Assembly (NCBI RefSeq): GCF_030272615.1 | Contig: NC_081407.1 | Coordinates: 140,932,897 to 140,996,896, forward strand | Direction: 5' to 3' | Origin: Cryptomeria japonica | Lineage: Eukaryota; Streptophyta; Pinopsida; Cupressales; Cupressaceae | Length of the DNA: 64,000 nt | Shown: piece by piece, positions 21,439 through 33,090 of the stretch | Numbering within the stretch: the first letter of the stretch is position 1 | Layout of the letters: each line of letters starts with the position of its first letter | Notes under the pieces: generated by a model | Told to the model about the DNA's origin: nothing | Seen by the model: the letters and a program-made list of their open reading frames with translations, nothing else | The model's database searches: none | Program-made: the position numbers and the translations under genes

Positions 21439-24400
21439 TTAATGACCAGCCAAAAAGGCCAGTACACCAACCAGAGGCGCATTGATATAAGTGGTGGGCT
21501 CAGCCTGCTTGTAGTACTTGCGTGCATCAGAGTACTGGTCTTTCGTGTTGGGTCCTCCCACTACTGCACCAACTAGAAGATTTGGATTGGGGTTTTTGCT
21601 GAAGAAGTACTCAGAGCCTCCCTTGCATGTTATGTGATTGGGATGGTGCTCAACAGAAGGCAAAGATGAGCCTCTGTGATGGATGTATTTAGGAAAGTTA
21701 GATCCATATCCTACCATGTATGAAAGCTTCATTGGGTTGTCTCCTAATATATAGTCCACCTGCAATTGAAGGGTGATTTTGTTAGGGCTTACAGAAATCC
21801 AAATGAATAATAGGTCATGTTGAAATCATATTTAGTACTGCTCATAAGCAGTAGTGGTGAGAATTGGCTATGCATCCAACTATTTAGCAAGTTATATAAG
21901 GACACATTTCTCAATGTGCCTTGTCCGTTATATAACTTGCTAAATATATGTCTGGAGCTTGCCCATGGTGGTGCTATGAAGAATAGCTAAGTACCTGTCT
22001 CTTTGCTACTGCTTGCAGCCTGGCAGGAGTGGCAGCAATGTTTCCACAATGTACTACTTGATTGGAATGGCTCAAATAACTTGCATAAGCTAAAAGCAGG
22101 AAGGATATGGATGTGACATGTTGCATGTTACTCCCTCCTTGCTTGTAGATAAGCCCACCTGACCCATATACAAGTTAAGTTTTCTCAATTCTTTTCTATT
22201 GTGTTTAGACTGTGGGGCTTCTTAGTAAGGTAATGTACCTGGTGTATGTGCAACATGTCTGTAGGGTGTTTCAGGCAACAAAGAGCAGATGAAGTTGTCA
22301 GCATGTCCCTTGTAGGTTTGAAGGAAGTTCACCTTCCCCAATAAGAATTCCTGCACATTAGAAACAGACAAAAAGGCACTCAGCAATTTCCCAAATACCG
22401 TGTAAACAGATTAAAACAGGATAAAGATCTGAAATTTACAGTCAGTCTGATAATTGTTTGAAATGTTTTTGGATTTATTGGGTGAACTTTTTCACATCAC
22501 TGTTTCTGATTGCACTTATGATTCATTATCACGATGAAGAAAACGAAAAAAGTAAATTCTGAAAATAGATTGTGGAATGTGATTCAAAACATTGATATAA
22601 CAAAGTTCACAAAGTTAGATCCACGGAAAATGTTGGAAGGGAAAAGTTTTGGTGATAGCTTCATAAAGTACCAACCAAGATGAGGAATTGGGGAGAAAAT
22701 CAAGGGGATTGTAATATAAATCACCTTAGATACAAGAATGTTTATTCCTGCATGTTTGTTGTCCCATCCAAACTCATTGATGTTTTCATCAGCTCCCAGA
22801 GTCTCTCCATTGATTTGAATGTAGCTGATGTAAGTGTGATCTTTAGTTGCTCTGTGAAGCCATGCTGCGCCCCACAACAATTCGTCCTACAGGTACAAAT
22901 AAAGTGTACAGTGCAACAAATTTAATAATATTATATGAAGCATTTAAAAATATTGTGTGTATAACAGTTAGTTAAGAGTCATTTACGCACTTGGTATCCA
23001 TCAAAGTCGCAGTAGAAAGGACACACTCCTGCTCTAAGGTTGTCACTGTACGCTCCCCTGTATTTGTCTGCAAACTGGAAAACCTGTTGAACAGAAGATC
23101 ATAGTTATATTACTTGTAGTCCAATTAATCGTTCATCCTCAAACTCAAGCAGCTTGATTTTCTACAGTATTTGTGTAAAAAGAAATGTAAATAAGAAATC
23201 ATTATTTGCATCCCTAATCCCACAATCACGACAGAATCAAGGTTATCTACAAAAGTAACTTTTGTTTTTATTTGAATCCCTACAGTCCTAATTCATCATT
23301 TTTCTAATAATGGGTCCCTTCAGATGGTTTCTGATTGGGTGACTGAAAAGTAACATTTTAGATTGTCAAATCTAATTCATCATTCATTTCCAACTTTTTA
23401 CTCGTAGTAGAAGTAAAAAGATCTCAAAGTATATGTATGCATGCAGCTCTTAATGACGATTAACCATACCGATGATAAAGCAAAAAGAATCTATCTACAC
23501 ATACATTAGGTTACGTATATTAAAAAGCTCTTATTGGCCATTAATCATTCATCCTATTTGGGTCCTCAATTTCATTCAAAGAGTTTTTACCCATGAACAG
23601 TTTTACTTCTGTCCAACGGTTTTAAGGACTATTGAAGCTTAAATTCTGTAATAGAATCAAAATTGTTCAGCCATGAGAGTTCATAATTGCTATGCTAATT
23701 AACCTACCCGGATTGCAGTGTTGAGAAGGCGTTTAGAGTATGCTGAATCTGATGACCTGAACACAATAGATGCTGCTGCCAAGGCGGCTGCAGTTTCAGC
23801 AGCAATATCTGAGCCGGGCTTGTCTTTGCTGATTTTGTAAACTGTTCTTGGAGTGTCCATATCCTCTGGTCTTTCCCAGCAATTATGATCTTGAATGGGA
23901 TTACCCACCTGCTTCAAAATGCTAAATTTACTAAACTTCTTCTCTTTAACATCTATAGGCACTAACTAGAACTAAAGATGCACATTAGTATTGCACAATT
24001 AACCAACCTGTACATAAATTGTATCTGGGTGTGCAGTGGCTTTCAGAAGATAGTCTGTAGACCAACGAATGGCAGTCTTGGCATTCTGGAGCTCAGACCC
24101 CATGAGCTTCCCGAATTCTATGACACTCCATGCTAGCATTGTGGTGGTGAAAGCCATGGGAAAACCAAACTTGACATTGTCCCCTGCATCATAGTATCCT
24201 CCCACCAAGTCAACCTGCACATCAAAAAATGCACTTATAAGATCAACATAAAAAATGAATGTTAAGTTTTAACTCACAACATGATCAAACATAATGTATC
24301 GAAACAAAAAAAAAATTACATTTGCTGCAGAGCCATCTCTAAGACCAGAGTCCCTTCTCCATTTGATGCGCTGATATGCAGGAATTTTCCCTGATCTCTG

Positions 24401-24538
24401 CCCTTCAAAGAACATAATGCACTTTGACAGAGCATCTCTGTAGTCATGGCCTGCTGAGACTACTGTGGGTGATGCTGCTAACACAATCAATAAGCCCAAG
24501 CCTAACAACATTTGGGCCCTCTGAAACACAATCCCCAT
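21439..24538 (-). CDS. GH9 endo-1,4-beta-glucanase, secreted (gene 1)
   Basis: Eight exons: 24538-24320, 24214-24008, 23908-23708, 23083-22991, 22886-22725, 22350-22239, 22158-21995 and 21759-21439. All introns are GT-AG; six are phase 0 and intron 6 is phase 1. The total is 1,479 nt, 492 aa. The first ATG after the TATA-like box gives a signal peptide (residues 1-29, cleavage after VVSA). The mature enzyme starts [10 protein letters not shown] and is a single GH9 catalytic domain with no CBM49 tail and no membrane anchor, as in class B. DAGD gives D82 and D85 (nucleophile/base pair), HHRGSS is at 413-418, and E473 in AEPTTY is the general acid. The expected role is hydrolysis of beta-1,4-glucan in the cell wall during growth or remodelling. 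No stop or frameshift is present. It is a paralogue of the gene at 57775-62739, with the same intron positions. Confidence 0.95.
21881..21946. repeat. Perfect 19-bp inverted repeat in intron 7 of GH9 gene 1
   Basis: The arm TATTTAGCAAGTTATATAA (21881-21899) is answered exactly by its reverse complement at 21928-21946. The 28-nt centre can extend pairing (GGACACATT against AATGTG.CCTTGTCC). The corresponding intron of gene 2 shows nothing similar. Confidence 0.9.
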
Positions 24539-24624
24539 TTTGGAATCTGTTGAAGAACTGCAAGCAAGAGCTGCAGAAGCAACAACTACCACCCCCCACA
24601 AGTTTATCAATGCGGGTGCTGCTG

Positions 24625-24635
24625 CTTCTTATAAG
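24625..24635 (-). promoter_or_regulatory. Putative TATA box of GH9 gene 1
   Basis: On the minus strand CTTATAAGAAG lies about 90 bp upstream of the start codon. Transcription would be expected to start near 24600, giving a 5' UTR of about 60 nt, and the first ATG after that point is the assigned start at 24538. Confidence 0.45.
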
Positions 24636-24639
24636 CATA

Positions 24640-26700
24640 AGGATGAGGGCTCATAGGATTCCTTCTCTCAAATGCATTGGTAGATTTTCATTAAATAAAT
24701 AACTGGCAAGAATGTAGCTATTGGATAGTCATAGCGATTTACCCTTTCCAAGTATGAGTGTGGGGACAGGGACACCCTTCACGATGAGGAGGGTCTCAAT
24801 GTTAGTAATAAAATAAAAATTTAATTTGTTAAACCCCATGCTGTTTTTCTCTCTTTCACATCACTTCACAGTGGTCTACTGTTGACCACTGATAGTGAAC
24901 TTAATAGATATGCCATCAATGGATGAGATAATTCACCCATAAGCCTTGAAGGAGGAGCACTTGTACGTCTGAGCTGATGCATGTGCAGTTGCAGAGAGCA
25001 GCCATGGAATCCCCATATATATTATGTCACTAAGTGGGCACCTCGTGGATTTGCCAGACAAGTGATGATGTGGATGCTCCTTTGTTGACTTGGGCCACCT
25101 TGTGAAAATAATCTCTTAATGTTTGTCCTCTCATTAGGTAAGATTGCTCAGCTCATGTAATTAAAGTAATGATCAGTACCAATCCTCTTTTATGTTTGCC
25201 TCTCTTTTAGGTAAGATTGGTCTCTACCTATAATTTTGCTTGTGACCAGCAGTTTAAGTAATGATTGGAACTAAAGATTGGTCTTTTACCTATAATTTTG
25301 CTGGTCTCCTTCAATTTAAGTAATGATTAGTTCCATGTGCTAAATCTTACCCTACAGTTTAAGCAATGATTAGGAATACATAAGCCAAATTTTAAGCCAA
25401 ATCTTCCCTAGGCATTGGGAGAAGGAATGAATGTATTGGGTCAAATTCATACCAATTTTGTAATGTTCCCAAGGTGGGTAGGCCTACATTGTTGTTAGGA
25501 GAGGGATAATCCAAACCAAGTGTTTTGTACTATCTAAGTATGAAGAGCCAAAGGCTGTCCTGACTGCTAAACCTTTAAAGGAAGTCACCATGTCACATTC
25601 AGGGCACGTGAATATAGAGGTGGACAGTGGAATATATTTAAAGAAACTCCTTTCACCCACTGACGTGGCCCTCCTTACTGACAGGATGGAGAATTTTTCA
25701 CATGCAGGTCATACTTGTTTATGAATCTGCAACAGCAAAAGAATGTGGGTGTTGGAGTTATGTAAGTAGTCTAGTCTGTAAGGCACTTAACTTTTGGGTC
25801 ACACAGCATACTTTATCATGGATTGTGTTATGAAGACATTCTATGTAATATGACAATGATTTGGAGGTTGGCAGTTTAAATGAGTCATTAAGATTCACAA
25901 CAGAAGAGAACTTAAAAATTGTTAAGGTTTCGACTCTGAATCTCTGAAACTACTGATCTCTTAAACATTATTAAAATTCCTCCAATTTTAATTCATTGAT
26001 AATTGATCCAGCATAAACAAACCTACCCAAGTTAAATACCCTTGATTATGTGTGCCATTAGAGTGTCGGTTGTGACCTAAAAATGTTGAAGGCAACGTTA
26101 CTTAGGATGCTCAGGGTTACCCCTCATGACTTTACAGTACGATCTCTTTTCATAGGTAGTGACAAGATTGGTTCTGTTTTTTTCTATCTATAAAAGTCCT
26201 TAAAGTGCCATGTCATAAATGCTTTACCAACTACAATTCCACGTTAGTGAGACAATTGTTAGCTTCTCGTGGGTCGTCTTATGTGTGAGAGCGACTACAA
26301 ATATTCCTCTGATGTAGATCTATTGCTGTGGGCAATGGTTTTGTCTCAAGGCCGTATAGCTATATTAAAACTCTTACCAGATAAAAGGGTCTATGGGTGT
26401 ACTGGAAATTACTTGCTTGGCTTTTATGTATATTTTTTTGGTTGAGTCACTTTTGTTTAGACGGTCTTTTATTGTGTAGCAATGAAAATTGTCTTTAGGT
26501 TTGCTTATTTTTAGGGTGTTCAGTCTTTTATAATGATGTTTGTATTGAATGATTTAGGTTATTTATGTATTGAGTAAAGTGAGAGAAAATATAGTAAAAA
26601 TAATCAGCAGTTTAAGAAGGGATTGCAAGAATGAAAAGAAAATTACATCCTTAAATCACTAATTGCATACAATATATGGAAATTGCATAAAATGACTGAT
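24640..26700. other. Upstream region of GH9 gene 1 with internal repeats
   Basis: No gene is seen. CAGTGGTC (24869-24876) and GACCACTG (24884-24891) form an 8-bp inverted repeat around TACTGTT, which creates a TTGAC core (W-box type). At 25130-25390 a unit of about 75 bp, with GGTAAGATTGGTCT, TACCTATAATTTTGCT and TTTAAGTAATGATT, is repeated three to four times with divergence. Confidence 0.5.
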
Positions 26701-26935
26701 CTAATCAATCGTTTGTTTTGGATTGATTCAATAAAAAAAATTTGTCTCTAAGCGATCTACGAAAACATTGTTTATGTTTTGGATTGATTCATTTAAAAAA
26801 ATTGGTTTGTTTTGGATTGATTAATTTAAAAAAATTAGTCTCAAAGCAATTTATGGAAACATCGTTTATGTTTTGGATTGATTCATTTTAAAAAAATAGT
26901 TTTGAAACGAATTATGAAAACATCGTTTATGAAGA
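26701..26935. repeat. Diverged tandem repeat (GTTTTGGATTGATTCATTT unit)
   Basis: Four copies of TTTTGGATTGATT lie at about 26717, 26778, 26811 and 26872. Each is followed by an A run, and three are then followed by a GTCTC/TTTGAAA...GAAAACATCGTTTATG phrase. The spacing alternates near 60 and 33 bp. Confidence 0.75.
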
Positions 26936-26999
26936 AGTCTTAGAGGTTTGTTTCAAAAGTCTTCTATTAAGTAATAATTTTGAAGCTCCTCAAGATGGT

Positions 27000-29560
27000 G
27001 CTATTCTAATTTCAGGTTTTGATGACACATGCAAATAGTGAGAGTAATTTAGCTCGTAAGGTATTTTATAAGAAATTTCCCTATAAAAGCATGCTTAAAA
27101 GTTGGGTCAATATTACATGTGTTCATCATGGAGCTAAAATGGACGTAATCCAAAACCCTACCAAGGGCTTTTTCTCTTGCACTTTTTAAAACCCATGTAA
27201 ATGCTATTCTTAGGCATGAACCTTGTTATAATAAGAGTTTTTGCTACTTGTCTCTCCCTACACAAAAGATTTTTTGGTGTCTAACTAGCAAACTCTAAGA
27301 TATCAATCTAGTTAGAGTTCATTGGTTTACCCTTGCCTTGTTGGTCATTCCTAAACCACATTGCTACCTCTCTCACAAGGGTTATGTAAGTTGAAGTGGA
27401 TAAACTCTATTTGATAACTAGAAAGGTGGATGTAGTGCACCCAACAAGGAGCACTCCTTGGCTCCATTATTGGTGCACCTATTGAGGTTTCAATGCCTAC
27501 AACACATACTCAATCTTCAATCAATAAGAAGGTTAAACACGTCATGGAAATTCCTCCAAAAGCTACTTAAGGAATTGAAAAACTATCTAAGGAGGTTGTT
27601 AAGCCACTTTATAACTACTCCCTATGCATGTATTGTCGTCTCAAAATTGAAATGTGACAATTTTTCATACCTATTCTTCACTTGAGTCTCGCGACCCCAC
27701 CCACACACACACACACTTGATATAAGGAAGTGAATTTGTTCCTAAAGAATAAAATATGTAGTTTGGAGAATTCGCTCAAAAATTATAAAGTACTTTTCTA
27801 CAAAATATGTTTGTTTTCCTTCAAGGATACTTCCTTAGATCCATATTTTTCACAAGTTATTTCTCATGCAATATGAGGGGTTCAATGGATCAACACAACA
27901 AGTTCTTTATGCACGATTTTAACAAAGATTGCTACTTAAGACATTCTTTGTCTTTCATAGATCAAGATCATTAGCTTTTTACGTTTTATTGTATGTTCTA
28001 TCATATGGCAAATTAGATTATTTTTATTTGTAATCATGAACAAGGACATAAGTGCATAGGTTTATGTACATCAAATGGAAACCCCACTATGCCACTCATG
28101 ACTATGACCCTTCAAACACAGCTTTGTGAATCCTTTTCATTGACAAAAAATCCTTTGAAATCACTAATATTCATGTCTCAAATGATGTAATTGAAAGGAC
28201 ACATCTCTAGTGTTGGCTTGCAAATGAATTGCCTAAGGCATAATGGGTCTTTAATATAAACTTTAATTTATTTGAGGTGGCATATGACAAGAAAGGTCAT
28301 CTTCAATTTGATGGATAGTGACAAGTAAGAGGCTTAATTCTATGTAGACAATAAATTCATCATTTAAGATCCTAATCTTTGATGTCAAATTGTATCTTTG
28401 GTCTTATACACTTGATCCATTTTATGTAGTAAAGTATAATTAGTGATAAAGTGAGTTGATGATACAATGATTTTAGCACAACAATGTTTCCCCATGGCCA
28501 ATTACTACTCACTTCCAATCAAACCCATACTAGATACTTTATTTTCTAGAACCATTTTGAAATTTATTTCCAAGTGGAGTGGAGCCTTCAAAATTCTAGA
28601 ATAGTGAAAACTTAAACTTTCTTAATGTTTCTTCTCTAACATGGGTCCACTTTTTCCCACATCCAATGTGTTTGGAATTCAACACAACATTCAAGAGAGG
28701 ATTTTAAAACTAGATTATATGGTGGACTAATGCCATCACATGCAATACTTATTTTATCCATATCTTTGGTTTCTAGTTGGCATGCATTTATTGGAAGTCC
28801 TAAATGATTATCTCCTCAAAGTTTAGTCAAGTTTCCATTTATTTTGAAGTGATTCCCTTCTAAAGGTTATTAAAGCTTAAGGTGTACAAAATTTTCAACA
28901 AGTATAAGTTGCATATGTGTATATTCCAAAGGAGCTCGAATCAAAGTTGCATTTCACTAGTCAAAGGTTGGTGATAGAGCTTCTAATGCAAATAAACATA
29001 AACATATTTCAAAACTTCTTAAGATTTTGCATGCCTTTATTCAATATTATAAAAATGTTTTTAGAGCCAAAGAACCTTATCAAGATCATGATGTAGCTCT
29101 CAAACAAAACCTAGATATGTTATTGTGTCACCTTTTTGCCACCCAAAGGGTGGATTGAGACAAAATCCTAACTTAGAAAGATTTCCATGTAGTTGTTGCT
29201 AGTATGGAGCTCCAAGATTGAATGGTTTTCCTTTCAAACTTATAAAATTCTTTAGAACATTATAGACCCTAACTTGCACCATATGTATCTTAAACATTTT
29301 CATTCCAGCACCTTAGGGAAAACCATTTAGAAAGGCACTATTAAATTCACACATAAGGCTGAGGATTTATAACTTATTTAAAATTGAAGACCCATTATAT
29401 TGCTTAATGTATGACTATAAGATCATTGCAAAAGCTCTTACACTTCACATTCACCATCTTCTTCTATTGGTGGTTCTTAAGCAAATAAGATTTCACTAGA
29501 GAAGGTTTATATTAGAAAATACCATTGTTGTTTGGGAAGGCATAAAATAGACTAAGTGTA
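27000..29560 (+). pseudogene. Degenerate L1-type LINE relic
   Basis: No long frame survives, but peptides appear in LINE order. About 27140-27450 resembles the ORF1 DUF4283-like region. At about 28160-28310 an endonuclease-like segment reads IHVSNDVIERTHL, WLANELPKA, then F.VAYDKKGH. At about 29400-29460 DYKIIAKALTLHIHHLL matches the reverse transcriptase block before the QTGF motif, followed by RRFILENTIVVWEGIK (about 29500-29548). Many stops and frameshifts separate these. The YADD region and the 3' end were not found, so the relic is probably truncated on the right. Confidence 0.6.
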
Positions 29561-29699
29561 GTGTAGTAAATAGTATCCCTTTATAATTTCACGCTCTATT
29601 TGGCACCTACTTTAGTGTGCTTTTTCCTAGACCAATTTAAGCCCTATCTATGTAAAAAAATTCATTATTAATCTTTCAATTTAATTATCGTCAAATACT

Positions 29700-30428
29700 A
29701 AAATTAGGGCCTGCTCTAACATCACAACCTCGACACTCGTGTCTCCCTTTCAGGGGCTTTATTTTGTTGGGACCAAGACGCCTAGTTGTAGAGTCCTGCC
29801 AAAATCTCGTGAAATTGTAGCAAGTGCAAGTGTTAGCCTTCACATTTTCAAATTTGGTCTCAATTTTGGTATTTGACCATTTTATGCTATCTTTTCATCA
29901 AAAAGACCTCGTGAACCCTATATAAAGCACATCTTCTATCATTCATAAGGCTAATTGATTTCTAAGAGAATTCATGCATTCTACTTTTGAGTTATCAACA
30001 CATTGAGTAGCAAACTACAACACTATACATTCATGTACATGATTTCACATTTATCATATTTTGTTATCATCTTATTGCATTAACATTTGCATGACTTGTC
30101 TAAAGAGAATTGCATCATCACCTTTATGTGAAACACTATGGGATGATTTCATACCTAAGGTATAATCATTTCATTATAGCATTTCTATTATTATTTAGCA
30201 TTTTTTTCTCCCTAGCACAAGGTCTCTTTTACATCATCATAGTTGTTATTGGAGGTGGGAACACCAGCACATGGTTTGACTTAGGTAAGCCCATATACAA
30301 CTTAACCATTCTTCCCCTTTTTGTGTATGCAAGTTCAAATCTGACAACAAAAAGTGTTACAAACAAGCAAAGAAGACAACAATAGACATTCCTAGATTTT
30401 GAATAAGTGAAAACCAGTGGACTAGGGT
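29700..30428 (+). repeat. LTR-like remnant, dispersed family member 2 (interrupted at 30428)
   Basis: A TATA box, TATATAAA, is at 29919-29926, and the block GGAGGTGGGAACACCA is at 30251-30266, followed by GGTTTGACTTAGGTAAGCCC and GTGTATGCAAGTT. It matches 13960-14690 and 38040-38660. The host sequence continues after the solo LTR at 32112. Confidence 0.6.
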
Positions 30429-32111
30429 TGTTGAACACTAGCGGATGCTGAGAGGGGGGTGAATCAACATATACTTAAAAATTGATCAGTTTAAACCTTT
30501 AGTACAATATTTGTTTCATCCACCATATGCATGAAAGTAAATAAAAGAAACTTCAGAAGAAGCCACACATGTACACTAGAATTTTTACATGGAAAACCCA
30601 AATAGGGAAAAACCATAGTGAGAATCTTACTCACAATGTAGATATTTAAGTTTACAAAGATTAGACGACTAGCCAAGGAGCTCATTGCTTTAGACTTGCA
30701 AGCTAAGGCACACAACCTTAAGACAAGATACAAAAAGGCTTGCACAACTGAAGATCACTTATTTAGGGAAAGATGCATAGTCTCAAAATAATATGATATC
30801 GGAAGATTAAACTGATAAAGAATTGCATCTATTGGAATGTTGATTGCAGTTCACAAATTAAAGCACATCTAAACCATCCTTCATCTTCTATTCAATCGCA
30901 CTCCTAGATCACTGTATATATTTTCACAATGTCATCCAAAATTTAATATCTTTATAATGATTTTATCCTTTGTATAGTGTCTACTATACTTAGGACATCA
31001 ATAGGTTGGCCAGGAGTGGATGAAACGTGTAGAAGCAACTTTCAACCTTAATAACAATCTCCAATGCAAATTCGGAAGGAAAAAGAAACATGTGGAGGAC
31101 TACACCATGTCAACATACCTTGCAGTCATTACCAAAAATAGTATCACACACAATGGTACAGACCAAACTCCTTAGATCAACCCAAAAAAAGAAAAAAACT
31201 TTTAACTTACACTAGTTTACAAAACTCAAACTTCAATTTGAATAAAAAACATATTATGTAGACAACCACAAGGTCAACATAAGCTATCAATAGAATCATG
31301 ACTACCATCATCAACATCATTTGATATAATTCTGGCACTGGTCGAACCAAGTCACCGAGTAGTCAAACTGTTCACCAAAACAGTCACAAGTAGTAGCATT
31401 CTTCCTCCGGACCGAATTGACTAACATCAAAGCTCTGAAAACATAACATACCATCAATATTTGTCATCAAGTATGCCCTTAAATAGTTTCCATATGTTTG
31501 TACATCATCTACACATGATGTATTGTCATACCTGATCACCACAACCTTTCACACAATCTTACTATCACTGCACAAGCCAATGTGTTTTCAATAGAGAAAC
31601 ATATGATTATCAAAATTCTAAAGATGACGATCATCATACATCAACCACACAATTGTCTGCAATACACCTTCCACATTCTGGACCAAGACAACAAATTAAA
31701 ATAATCATATCAGTATACAAAATATCCACATACCACCTTATTTTTCATCATAGAAATTCACCAACATACTGTATACAATATCCACCTCTACACCAAATCT
31801 GGATCATCCGTATTTTAGAACCAATTACCAAAAACCTCTAGAATTCTCATCAAGCAACCTATTATATAAACTAAACTGACCATATACCAATCTATAAATT
31901 GAATTGACCATATACCAATCTATAAATTGAATTGACCATATACCAATTTGTAGTATAGTAATGTAACCCCTGTATCAAACCTTGGTCCTTAACTTAATCA
32001 ACCAAACTATATCAGACTTAGTATTGTAATAGAACATATTCAAACCAACCAGATCATTTTTTGGACCAATAAGTTTGACATCAATAACAACATAAACTCA
32101 TATGTGCAACA
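30429..32111 (-). mobile_element. Solo LTR with perfect 5-bp target duplication
   Basis: On the minus strand it starts TGTTGCACAT (32111) and ends ...TGTTCAACA (30429), 1,683 bp. Both flanks are AGGGT (30424-30428 and 32112-32116). It shares inner phrases with the solo LTR at 8101 (the CCCCCCTCTCAG phrase and the CCCTATTTGGGTTTTCCATG phrase), and the two are within 6 bp of the same length. Removing it joins GACTAGGGT to TCCTAACACACGTGTC, which matches the unbroken paralogous copy near 15919-15950. Confidence 0.85.
31877..31952. repeat. 28-bp tandem repeat, 2.7 copies
   Basis: A unit beginning TGACCATATACCAATC is repeated at 31877, 31905 and 31933. The first two copies are identical and the third is partial. 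It lies within the solo LTR. Confidence 0.9.
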
Positions 32112-32600
32112 AGGGTTCCTAACACACGTGTCTAACACTTTTTGGTTGGATTTTTGGAAGGCGGACTTATAGGACCTCCCAACTAAATTTTTTGCTCCAT
32201 TATATCAATTCATACACCCTTAGACTATGTCATCCAACACATAAAATGATACTTTTAGAATAAGATTCTAAGCCTAGGTTCCTTTTCGTGTCCTCTTTCT
32301 AGATCTAGCCTACTATGTTGGTTTTTTGTTTTGTAATTTATTGTAATTGTTGAAAGTCATAATTTTCCTATCATTGATCCTAGATCTTCAACACATTCTT
32401 CACAATCTCAAATTCATTGCAACAAAGGAACATAAACCCAAGTGTTTAACTCTAGTATTACGACTATAGATGAACCTATTTGTGTTCCAATGTTATGTAA
32501 TGGACATTTGAGGTCTTAGTTTTCATCCATTGGCCTAGGATCTCATTTCCATATATATCACTAAGAAATTGAGACAATGAGCCTTTTTTTTTTCTCAAAA
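32112..32600 (+). repeat. Dispersed repeat copy, right part (empty site of the LARD-like element)
   Basis: It continues the host sequence broken at 30428 and aligns with 15930-16222 joined to 20310-20350. Near 32505-32555 it reads TTTGAGGTCTTAGTTTTCATCCATTGGCCTAGG without interruption (phrases given in part), at the point where the 16223-20309 element sits in the other copy. Confidence 0.65.
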
Positions 32601-32661
32601 TTGACATTTAGAAAGCTTGTACGATAGAAAAATTGAGTGGACATTAGTTCTTGTCATATTT

Positions 32662-33090
32662 TGTTGGTGTTAGTCTTTTTCATTTACATTAGTTTACTAG
32701 GCATTTTCCTATACCTAGTTTAGCTTGCTTTAGTAGCCTTATTTTGGCTTAGTAATGATAGTGGGAGTGATAGATGTTTCGTTCTTCCAAGGGAGCTACA
32801 CTTCCTATTTGGATATTAAAGTGCACTCATATCTTGGGAGTTTTAATTCTTAGTGGTTGAGTGCTCTTCCATCCCATTCCTTTTCATTTCATAGGCATGC
32901 ACACTCACTTAGCTTTATTTTCTCTTATTCTTACTTTTCATGCATTCTACATATTTTTCCTCTTGATTAATAAGAAACAGTATTGTTTATCCTACCTTTT
33001 GATCTTGAATAGTGTTCTGGCTATCACCATCATATTAAGTCTTGGTTGATTTCTTACTTATCACAATATCTAACAAGGTATTAGAGCTCC
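32662..33090 (+). mobile_element. Candidate 5' LTR and primer-binding site of a Copia-like element
   Basis: A TGTTGGTGTTAG start (32662) and an ATATCTAACA end (33075) bound about 414 bp. AGGTATTAGAGCTCC follows immediately (33076-33090), two mismatches from the tRNA-Met primer site TGGTATCAGAGCTCC. No matching 3' LTR or coding domain is seen downstream, so this is a truncated relic. Confidence 0.5.

Noticed and set aside
24269-24610. A longer N-terminus for GH9 gene 1 starting at 24610
   Set aside because: The codon there is TTG, not ATG, and it lies about where transcription should begin. ATG at 24538 gives a clean signal peptide and cleavage site.
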